Assembly: GCA_944391715.1 (NCBI GenBank)
Contig: CALXUP010000004.1
Span: 1-64,000, forward strand
DNA length: 64,000 bases
Source of the DNA: an uncultured Alphaproteobacteria bacterium
Lineage (GTDB): Bacteria > Pseudomonadota > Alphaproteobacteria > RF32 > CAG-239
Direction: 5' to 3'
The position numbers and the translations under genes were made by a program. The notes under the pieces are model-generated. The model did no database searches. It was not told the origin of the DNA and worked only from the letters and a program-made list of their open reading frames with translations. Below, piece after piece: positions 58,935-64,000 of the stretch (its first letter is position 1; each line of letters opens with the position of its first letter).

Positions 58935-60191
58935 TTATTTTTTCTGAAGCTCTTTCAATTCGGCAGCCTCGCCAAACGCAAAAGAATGGCTGTACCCGTT
59001 ATCTACCATGGCATCAAGCTGCTTGCCAAGCTTTTTGGAACGCTTGAGCATATTCACGGTCCAGCCGTCCGCCCGAAATTCCGCCGTCTTTTTCAAAACC
59101 TCAGAAAAATCGTCCGTATCGGAATAAATCAAAACCAGTTTTTTGCCTTCCGGCACCACAACCGATCCGCTTTCTTTCAAAATTTCGCAAATACGTTCAA
59201 ACCCGATAGAAAAACCGACAGCCGGAACAGTTTCGCCCAAAAACTTTCCAATCATCTTGTCATATCTTCCGCCGCCGGCAACCGAAGAACCAAACTTGGC
59301 GCTGACAATCTCAAATACCATCCCGGTATAATACCCCATACCGCGCACCAGAGATTTGTCATAAACAATGTCAAATTTTCCGCCGGATAAAGCTTTGATG
59401 GTTTCAATCACTTTTTTCAAATTTGCCGGTACCGACACGTCCGAACAGAATTTTTCAAGAGCCGCAAGGTCAGACAAATCATTGCCGCCAATAATCTCCA
59501 TAAACTTTTCAACCACAGCCGGAGTATATTCTTTTTCCAACAGCTCGGCTTTCACACCGTCCGGCCCGATTTTATCAAGCTTGTCAAAACTAATACAGAC
59601 GGACGGAACATCTTCATCGGCAAAACCGGCCGCTTTGATTAAATCCGTCAAAATCCGGCGATCGTTCACCCGGACGGTAAAATCATCAAACCCGATATTC
59701 AGCAAAGCCTGCGTTGTAACATAAATCAACTCGGCTTCCGCATTGCAGGAGGCATCCCCGATAATATCAATATCACATTGAAAAAACTCGCGCAGCCGCC
59801 CCTTTTGCGGCCGTTCGGCCCGAAAAACCTTGTCAACCTGAATACATTTGAAAGGCAGGGTCAGATTCTGCCGGTTATTGGCAAAATAGCGCGACAACGG
59901 CATGGTCAGGTCATAACGCAGCCCGCTGTCGACCAAATCGTCTTCCGTCAGATTTTCTTTTGTCAAATCAAGCTTCTGACCGCGCTTAAGGATTTTAAAA
60001 ATCATACTGAGGTTTTCACCGCCGTCGCTCTTGTTCAAACGTTCAATATCTTCCATTATCGGCGTATTAATCCGTTGAAAACCAAACTTTCTGTATGTAT
60101 CAAGAATAATCCCCTGAATATAATCCCGCAGCAAAACTTCTTTCGGCAGATAATCCCTGGTGCCTCTGACCGGCAATGCGCTAATTCCCAT
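58935..60191 (-). CDS. hisS: Histidyl-tRNA synthetase
   Basis: 418 aa class II synthetase. Motif 2 region is VFRAERPQKGRLREFFQCDID, of which FRAERPQKGRLREF is the core. Histidine-A-like segments are LVRGMGYYTGMVFEIV and GGGRYDKMIG; the anticodon-binding domain is C-terminal (LVLIYSDTDDFSEV). Start at 60191. A terminator follows. Confidence 0.97.
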   Translation of the reverse strand: MGISALPVRGTRDYLPKEVLLRDYIQGIILDTYRKFGFQRINTPIMEDIERLNKSDGGENLSMIFKILKRGQKLDLTKENLTEDDLVDSGLRYDLTMPLSRYFANNRQNLTLPFKCIQVDKVFRAERPQKGRLREFFQCDIDIIGDASCNAEAELIYVTTQALLNIGFDDFTVRVNDRRILTDLIKAAGFADEDVPSVCISFDKLDKIGPDGVKAELLEKEYTPAVVEKFMEIIGGNDLSDLAALEKFCSDVSVPANLKKVIETIKALSGGKFDIVYDKSLVRGMGYYTGMVFEIVSAKFGSSVAGGGRYDKMIGKFLGETVPAVGFSIGFERICEILKESGSVVVPEGKKLVLIYSDTDDFSEVLKKTAEFRADGWTVNMLKRSKKLGKQLDAMVDNGYSHSFAFGEAAELKELQKK

Positions 60192-60281
60192 AATTCCCTC
60201 ACTGTTATAAATCTTTTCAATTTTTTCTAAAACTATTACACTTTTTTCTAAAAATCAAATTAAAATTCTTACCCTCAAAAA

Positions 60282-60311
60282 TAAAGCGGAAACCTTTCAG
60301 TTCCCGCTTTC
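60282..60311 (-). terminator. Terminator of the 60338 gene
   Basis: AAAGCGGGAAC pairs with GTTTCCGCTTT on the minus strand, followed by ATTTTTG. Confidence 0.8.
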
Positions 60312-60337
60312 GGACTCTTCTGCCGCCTGGTCAAACA

Positions 60338-61885
60338 TTACAGGCTGTAACCGACGGCCCGTCTAAAAAAATTTCCGCCGGCTGCCATCCTCCTTGCTTT
60401 GTCTCTTTGTTGAATAACATCGCGGATAAGCATATTCTTCTTATTGGCAATTTGCTGCCATGTCAGATTTTTGGAAACAAAATCATAACCGTTCTGGGCA
60501 ACCTGTTCTCTGAGCTCGTCATTGTTCAAGAGCAAAGAGATTGCTTTAACCTGGCGCTGGCGGTCAACTTCCTGTGACGGGGCATAAAAACCGATAGCCT
60601 TGCTGAAGTCTTCGTTATCATTTCTGATATCTGCACAATGGGCATAATCATTAAAGCCGCTGCGTCCGACCACAACCGCCGTCTTGCAGCCCATAGCCTC
60701 AATCGGCACCATACCGAAAGCCTCATTCAGGCTGGACATAACGAAAATTGACGATGCATTGTAAACCTGAGCCATTTGTCCCTGGTTCAAAGAAGGCAGG
60801 AACACAACATTATCCATCACACCGGCCAACTCTTTTTTGCATTCTTCGGTAACCGGATTTCCTTTTTCGCCGCTGACCATATAAATCACGTTGCGGTCTT
60901 TGGAAATAATCTCTTTCATTGTTCTGGAAAGTTCAACAAACCCCTTATCCGGCACAACACGCCCCAGAGAGGAAACAACTTTTCTGCCGCTCAGATTAAT
61001 ATGGCGCTCATTGCCGTCAAGGTCACGGTATACAAAATCAGAAAGCAAAGCCTGTTTTGCCGCAGCATCCATCGGTTTAAACAGCATACTGTTGTATCCC
61101 GGCGGAATAACCGTTACTTTATTGGTATCAACCAGATAAGGTTCGGCCGCCAGACGACGCTCCTCGTCCGGAGAAGTGGCAATAATGATGTCCGCCTGCT
61201 CAAAACCATATTTCTCATGTTTGATACGGTCTTCAAAATTATGCCATTTCCAAACATCTTCCGAAATCTCGCCGTTTTGATACTTCGGCAGATTGCGTTC
61301 ATATTTTTTATGCCCGAGCGAATGACTTGTAACCAACATAACCGGACGTTTTCCGGTATCATGTTCAACCCGGTCGCACAACATGGCCGCCGCCAGCATC
61401 CCGTCGCGATAGTGCCCTTCAACAACGGCAATATCTTCATAAGTTCCTTCTTTTTTATAATAATCAACCAGATTATCCATCAGCTCGCCGAGCAAAGGAA
61501 CAATCTCTTCTTTCGGAACAAAGGCAAAATTTCCACCTGCCGGAACACGCAGAACATTACTTTTAGTCCGTCCCTGCAAACCGGCATCAACCTCATGCCA
61601 TTGTTTTTCAACGGTATAATTGATATCCGGCCCCAAATCTTTAAACGTACCGCCAAATTGAGGGCAAATTCTCGGATCAACTCTTCTGGTCACTAAATCA
61701 ACGTCATAATCTTTGTCATAAATGGAAGCCAGAGCCTTCACATAATAAACCTGTCCGCCGGTATCTTGTCCGGTAATAACTTTCTTGGAAACGACCTCAT
61801 TTGTCGGAAAACCCAACTCATCAAGCTTATAGGCAAAATCACCTTCAACCAGGCCGTGGGTTGAAAACATAACTTTTTTACTCAT
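60338..61885 (-). CDS. Family 4 glycosyltransferase, sucrose-phosphate-synthase-like
   Basis: 515 aa GT-B enzyme. The N-terminal DTGGQVYYVKALA is the mark of sucrose synthase and sucrose-phosphate synthase. The C-terminal half holds the GT4 motif NEAFGMVPIEAMG (E-x7-E) and SLGRVVPDKGF. It has no phosphatase domain. Sucrose or a related nonreducing disaccharide product is possible, as an osmoprotectant or reserve, but the acceptor cannot be read. It is a single gene with a strong promoter and a terminator. Confidence 0.85.
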   Translation of the reverse strand: MSKKVMFSTHGLVEGDFAYKLDELGFPTNEVVSKKVITGQDTGGQVYYVKALASIYDKDYDVDLVTRRVDPRICPQFGGTFKDLGPDINYTVEKQWHEVDAGLQGRTKSNVLRVPAGGNFAFVPKEEIVPLLGELMDNLVDYYKKEGTYEDIAVVEGHYRDGMLAAAMLCDRVEHDTGKRPVMLVTSHSLGHKKYERNLPKYQNGEISEDVWKWHNFEDRIKHEKYGFEQADIIIATSPDEERRLAAEPYLVDTNKVTVIPPGYNSMLFKPMDAAAKQALLSDFVYRDLDGNERHINLSGRKVVSSLGRVVPDKGFVELSRTMKEIISKDRNVIYMVSGEKGNPVTEECKKELAGVMDNVVFLPSLNQGQMAQVYNASSIFVMSSLNEAFGMVPIEAMGCKTAVVVGRSGFNDYAHCADIRNDNEDFSKAIGFYAPSQEVDRQRQVKAISLLLNNDELREQVAQNGYDFVSKNLTWQQIANKKNMLIRDVIQQRDKARRMAAGGNFFRRAVGYSL

Positions 61886-61926
61886 TTCTTCAAATTCCTA
61901 ATAATGAAAATTTTATTATGCCGTAC

Positions 61927-61955
61927 AAAATAATACGCCTTTTATTCCGAGTCAA
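61927..61955 (-). promoter_or_regulatory. Promoter of the 60338 glycosyltransferase
   Basis: On the minus strand TTGACT (61955-61950), 17 bases, TATTTT (61932-61927). An ATTATTAGG segment lies in the leader near the ribosome site. Confidence 0.65.
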
Positions 61956-62036
61956 GGCTAATAAAAGACTAAAAAGACATTTGTAGATAATTCTTTGAAA
62001 AGCGCGGTTTATATAGGGTTATGTAAAAAATGCGAC

Positions 62037-62073
62037 AAAAAAAGAATCCCCCGGGAACAGACCGGGAGATTCA
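62037..62073 (-). terminator. Terminator of hydG
   Basis: GAATCTCCCGG pairs with CCGGGGGATTC on the minus strand, followed by seven T residues. Confidence 0.88.
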
Positions 62074-62100
62074 ATAAGTTAATCAAAAAGAAACGGCCTT

Positions 62101-63519
62101 TTACAACCGAAAATCGCGTTGCCCGTTGACGATATTTCCCAAATTTGACTTAACCAGATTTCTGACTTTCTCATTTGGGATATTATTCATTTCAGTTGCA
62201 ATCAAAGCCTCACCGATACGTTTGGTTTCAGGCGAAGCATAGTCTTCCAGATACTCTTTCAGAGTCATTAATGCATTCGGCAGGCAACAGTTATGAATCT
62301 GCATATTCTTACACAAGGCCATAAAACGATCTCCGGTCCGCCCTTCGCGATAACAAGCCGTGCAAAAACTCGGCACATAGCCAATCTCCATCAACCAACG
62401 AACAACCTCGTCCAGCGTTCTTTTATCACTGACGTCAAATTGTTCCGACTTATTATCATCGGGTTCTTCTTCGGCATATCCGCCGACACTGGTTTTGGAA
62501 CCGCCGCTAATCTGAGAAATGCCGTAATGCAAAACTCTCTCCCGGCAGGCCTTACTCTCGCGGGTAGAAATAATCATTCCGGTATACGGCACGGAAATCC
62601 TGATACAAGCAACGATTTTGGCAAAAATATCATCATTAATACCATTGTCAAAAACGTTCGGATCAATATCATCGGCATGTTTAATCCGCGGCACGCTGAT
62701 TGTATGCGGCCCCACACCGTGAACGGCTTCCAGATGTTCGGCGTGCATCAAAAGAGCGGCAAACTCATAACGATACAATTCCAGCCCGAACAAAACCCCG
62801 AGCCCGACATCATCAATACCGCCTTCCATTGCCCGGTCCATCGCCTCGGTATGATAGGCATAATTATGTTTCGGCCCTTTCGGATGAAGCTTTTCATAGC
62901 TTTCTTTATGATAAGTTTCCTGAAAAAGGATATAAGTCCCGATGCCGGCCTCTTTCAACTTGCGGTAATTCTCAACCGTTGTCGCGGCAATATTAACATT
63001 CACCCGGCGGATTGCCCCGTTTTTATGCTTAATCGAATAAATCGTTTTGATACTTTCCAAAATATATTCAATCGGGTTATTGACCGGATCTTCGCCGGCT
63101 TCCAACGCCAGACGCTTATGCCCCATATCCTGCAGGGCAATCACCTCACGGGCAATTTCTTCCTGCGTCAGCTTTTTGCGGGCAATATGCTTGTTTTTGG
63201 CATGATAAGGACAATAGACACAGCCGTTGACGCAATAGTTGGACAGATACAGCGGTGCAAACATCACAATACGGTTGCCGTAATAGTCTTTTTTAATCTG
63301 CTCGGCCAACGCAAAAATCTCCTGATTTTTATCCTCCAGCTCACAGTCCAGCAGCAAAATGGCTTCCCTGTGGCTCAAGCCTTTGCGTTGACGGGCTTTT
63401 TCCAGAACCTGGTCAATCAACTCGCGGTTATTTTTGTTTTTGTCGGCAAACGCCAGTGTATCCAAGACTTCCTGATGGCAGATAAACTCTTCTGCCTTTA
63501 ACGATTTCGGATTATACAT
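62101..63519 (-). CDS. hydG: [FeFe]-hydrogenase maturase HydG (radical SAM)
   Basis: HydG cleaves tyrosine to make the CO and CN ligands of the hydrogenase H-cluster. The radical SAM cluster motif CVNGCVYC (C-x3-C-x2-C) lies at about residue 95. The C-terminal CTACYREGRTGDRFM carries the Cys pair for the second, dangler-iron cluster. At 472 aa and with LSNYCVNGCVYCPYHAKNK it matches HydG, not ThiH, which is shorter and lacks the extra C-terminal Cys. The gene lies 99 bases after the TM1266-type gene. HydE, HydF and hydrogenase genes must be elsewhere. Confidence 0.95.
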   Translation of the reverse strand: MYNPKSLKAEEFICHQEVLDTLAFADKNKNNRELIDQVLEKARQRKGLSHREAILLLDCELEDKNQEIFALAEQIKKDYYGNRIVMFAPLYLSNYCVNGCVYCPYHAKNKHIARKKLTQEEIAREVIALQDMGHKRLALEAGEDPVNNPIEYILESIKTIYSIKHKNGAIRRVNVNIAATTVENYRKLKEAGIGTYILFQETYHKESYEKLHPKGPKHNYAYHTEAMDRAMEGGIDDVGLGVLFGLELYRYEFAALLMHAEHLEAVHGVGPHTISVPRIKHADDIDPNVFDNGINDDIFAKIVACIRISVPYTGMIISTRESKACRERVLHYGISQISGGSKTSVGGYAEEEPDDNKSEQFDVSDKRTLDEVVRWLMEIGYVPSFCTACYREGRTGDRFMALCKNMQIHNCCLPNALMTLKEYLEDYASPETKRIGEALIATEMNNIPNEKVRNLVKSNLGNIVNGQRDFRL

Positions 63520-63618
63520 ATATAAGGCCTTTCTCTTTCGGGGCAGAATACTCTTTCCCGTTAGTTAAAATTCACAGCCGGACTATACAGATTAAAATAT
63601 AAAGTTGCAAGAAAGAAT

Positions 63619-63876
63619 TCAGTTTTCCGCACCGGCGGCTGAATAGAGCGTTTTGGCAGAAACACCGGACAACCGCCCTATTTTTCCGGCCATAGCGCTG
63701 ATAATATCTTGAGGTGCGTCAACGGCAATGCTGATAATGCTCAGCTTTCTTTCCCGATACGGAATGCCCATCCGCCCGATAATATATTCGGCATATTCAT
63801 GCAAAATCGCATTAAGCTTTTCCACGGCTTCCGGATTTTCAACAATAATCCCGACAATTGCCACTCTTGACGCCAT
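63619..63876 (-). CDS. TM1266-family [FeFe]-hydrogenase-associated protein
   Basis: 85 aa. The MASRVAIVGIIVENPEAVEKL segment and the pattern YIIGRMGIPYRERKLSIIS match the small ACT-like family annotated as iron-only hydrogenase system putative regulator. It accompanies hyd maturation genes in many anaerobes. The start at 63876 has GGGAGG upstream; an ATG 15 bases earlier is less likely. It may continue an operon whose other genes lie outside the window. Nothing is seen in 63877-64000. Confidence 0.9.
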   Translation of the reverse strand: MASRVAIVGIIVENPEAVEKLNAILHEYAEYIIGRMGIPYRERKLSIISIAVDAPQDIISAMAGKIGRLSGVSAKTLYSAAGAEN

Positions 63877-64000
63877 TTTTCCTCCCATCACACATTTTCT
63901 GTTATTATTGCAGAAAAAGAGATGATGTAAAGACGATTTTATTTAAGCCTCTCGGAAAATTTCAAAACAGGAACAGAAAACAATTTAACAACCCTTACCT

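Noticed and set aside
62293-63501. 402-codon frame antisense to hydG
   Set aside because: The opposite strand encodes an intact HydG with all motifs; the frame is a base-composition effect.
1-64000. CRISPR array, prophage or insertion sequence
   Set aside because: No regularly spaced repeats, transposase, integrase or phage structural genes were seen in either strand.

Overview
This window looks like part of a chromosome from an uncultured, host-associated (probably gut) alphaproteobacterium with a fermentative or anaerobic metabolism. The alphaproteobacterial signs are gene order and families: rlpA - D-Ala-D-Ala carboxypeptidase - tmk - holB - tatD - MBL hydrolase, and an MCE/MlaD gene followed by a DUF2155 gene. 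The anaerobic signs are a complete Rnf complex, the [FeFe]-hydrogenase maturase gene hydG with a TM1266-type gene, and a Fe-type alcohol dehydrogenase. Base composition is moderate and intergenic regions are AT-rich. I saw no phage, insertion sequence or CRISPR array. The taxonomic placement is inference.

Layout. 1-600: a tRNA-Ser(UGA) surrounded by duplicated flanks and partial tRNA copies, a recombination scar. 787-8378: cell-wall enzymes and DNA-metabolism genes in one direction. 8385-12055: Fe-alcohol dehydrogenase, a nuclease-fold membrane protein and the K+ channel subunit TrkH. 12127-15368: an orphan protein, then DUF2155 and two MCE (MlaD) genes on the minus strand. 15527-21352: a five-gene unit of GldA/GldF/GldG-like ABC genes, DUF4340 and a PAS histidine kinase. 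21419-26494: orphan genes with their own promoters, a dispersed-repeat patch, tRNA-Lys(CUU), a guanine-deaminase-like gene, a structured RNA or leader, and HD-domain and AsmA-like genes. 26531-28860: DsbD and a CDP-alcohol phosphatidyltransferase (minus). 28958-35337: apbE-rseC-rnfBCDGEA. 35391-41204: orphan, family-5-like uracil-DNA glycosylase, outer-membrane barrel, small membrane protein, a gene-poor 0.8 kb stretch and yejEF. 41224-47690: a degenerate sulfatase-fold membrane protein, rpsD, a TPR-methyltransferase, NUDIX and GNAT genes. 47691-52267: pmbA/tldD, proline iminopeptidase and sirtuin. 52306-53971: an ECF sigma-factor operon with a candidate anti-sigma, a Spy/CpxP-like sensor and a His-rich protein. 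54048-58819: U32 peptidase, NlpE-like lipoprotein and two glycosyltransferases. 58935-63876: hisS, a sucrose-phosphate-synthase-like glycosyltransferase, hydG and the TM1266-type gene.

How the genes work together. ApbE supplies covalent FMN for RnfG and RnfD. Rnf couples ferredoxin and NAD to an ion gradient. HydG builds the CO/CN ligands of an [FeFe] hydrogenase encoded elsewhere, and the Fe-ADH can consume NADH. Together these form a ferredoxin/NADH/H2 economy.

The observations most worth following are: (i) the ECF operon, laid out like CnrYXH trans-envelope signalling and preceded by an ECF-type promoter; (ii) a shared promoter plus ATTATTAAY leader element in front of several orphan genes that lack a Shine-Dalgarno sequence; (iii) a structured RNA/attenuator at 23578-24040; (iv) the tRNA-Ser scar; (v) a GT92-type gene whose conserved start is separated by a frameshift.
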